Shown here piece after piece: positions 5,385 through 5,974 of a stretch of 5,974 bases of DNA. Position numbers and translations under genes: made by a program. Numbering within the stretch: the first letter of the stretch is position 1; every line of letters begins with the position of its first letter. The DNA lies in NCBI GenBank assembly GCA_019747615.1, contig JAIEQQ010000121.1:1-5974 (forward strand), written 5' to 3'. Origin of the DNA: Phycisphaerales bacterium (lineage in GTDB: Bacteria; Planctomycetota; Phycisphaerae; Phycisphaerales; UBA1924). The notes below the pieces were generated by a model, which saw nothing but the letters and a program-made list of their open reading frames with translations, did not search any database and had not been told where the DNA came from.

Positions 5385-5974
5385 CTATTTGGCGCGTAGC
5401 GAGATCGACTGCAACCAGTGATCGCCGAGGCTCGGGCGGATGAGTTCGTACTGGTCGACGCTCAAGCGCGGGCCGACGAAGGCGTGATCAACGTGGATGA
5501 TCGGGTACGTTCGCGGGAAGCTGCGCGCGTCGCCCCAGCCGGCCAGATCAAAGGCGTGCGGGAGCGAGCCGGTGATGACATTGAGCGATGCTGAGCCGCG
5601 TGGCGTGTTGAAGTCACCGATGACGATGTCCGCCGGCGGCAGCAGAGGCGAGCCGGTGGCCGGATCGTTGGTTGTGGTGAGTTGATCGATGCGGGCGCGA
5701 ACGACGTGGGCGTTGCCCCAGCGAGAGGCGAAGGGGTCTGAGGGGAGATCGACCCACCAGAGGGTTGTGGTCCGGCCGAGGGTGGCGCGGGTATCGAGCT
5801 CGATGAGGATGACGGCGGCGGTCATGCCGCGCGGGAACTCGCGACGAGCGAGGCCCAGCGCCTGGGCCCAGTTGTTCCACTGGTCTTCCATCCACTTGCG
5901 CACGGCGTGTTCCCGGGTGCCCTCGCGGCTGCCATCGGCCAAGGAGATCTGGAACGCGCGCGACTGGAGGATGT
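5385..5974 (-). CDS. Endonuclease/exonuclease/phosphatase-superfamily protein, C-terminal part (runs off the right edge)
   Basis: This metal-dependent hydrolase belongs to the DNase I-like fold family, which cleaves phosphodiesters or phosphomonoesters in nucleic acids, lipids or inositol phosphates. The 195 visible residues stay open to the right edge, so the true start lies outside the window. The TTG at 5940-5942 is not the real start, because the frame continues upstream of it. Conserved C-terminal motifs are present: IVIGDFNTP (Asp120 and Asn122 of the visible part), HVDHAFVG (Asp162/His163) and GDHW (Asp184/His185), matching the family's GDFN, IDHI and SDH motifs. The N-terminal half with the Asn and Glu metal ligands is not visible, and neither is any signal peptide or membrane anchor. 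The TAG stop lies 14 bp from the stop of the convergent flippase. Its substrate and any link to the glycan genes are unknown. It may simply be an unrelated neighbour. Confidence 0.82.
   Translation of the reverse strand, partial: ILQSRAFQISLADGSREGTREHAVRKWMEDQWNNWAQALGLARREFPRGMTAAVILIELDTRATLGRTTTLWWVDLPSDPFASRWGNAHVVRARIDQLTTTNDPATGSPLLPPADIVIGDFNTPRGSASLNVITGSLPHAFDLAGWGDARSFPRTYPIIHVDHAFVGPRLSVDQYELIRPSLGDHWLQSISLRAK

Noticed and set aside
5371..5396. GCCA/TGGC inverted repeat in the convergent gap as a terminator
   Set aside because: Only four pairs with a ten-base loop and no T-run. The hairpin at 5354-5368 is the better, though still weak, candidate.

Overview
The window is a high-GC (roughly two-thirds G+C by eye), gene-dense bacterial segment that looks chromosomal. 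It holds four enzyme or transporter genes, plus a partial gene at each edge. I see no RNA gene, insertion sequence, CRISPR array, attachment site or origin. The flagellin shows that the organism is a flagellated bacterium. High GC, weak or absent Shine-Dalgarno sequences at most starts, and the protein style (for example the aldo/keto reductase and the exonuclease-like protein) would suit a Planctomycetota/Phycisphaerae-like lineage. That placement is inference and cannot be settled from this window.

Layout, left to right. Positions 1-388 (minus) encode the N-terminal 129 residues of a flagellin that runs off the left edge. Positions 452-1420 (minus) encode a GDP-L-fucose synthase-type SDR enzyme. 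Positions 1559-2359 (minus) encode an FkbM-family methyltransferase. Positions 2360-2596 are a 237-bp divergent intergenic region with no convincing gene. Positions 2597-3613 (plus) encode an aldo/keto reductase, whose stop overlaps by 4 bp (ATGA) the start of a 586-residue Wzx/MOP-type polysaccharide flippase (3610-5370, plus). Only 14 bp further on is the convergent 3' end of an endonuclease/exonuclease/phosphatase-superfamily gene (5385 to beyond the right edge, minus).

Taken together, the middle four genes look like part of a surface-glycan locus: a nucleotide-sugar maker (GDP-fucose type), a glycan methyltransferase, a redox enzyme co-translated with the transporter, and the lipid-linked oligosaccharide flippase. 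Its position right beside a flagellin gene, on the same strand as the fucose synthase and methyltransferase, raises the possibility of flagellin or cell-surface glycosylation. No glycosyltransferase is visible, so the link rests on gene neighbourhood. I found no gene family here that is clearly new. The most worthwhile leads are the flagellin-glycan adjacency, the octa-glycine plus cationic insert in the reductase, the long proline-rich cytosolic tail on the flippase, and the perfect hairpin early in the flippase gene.
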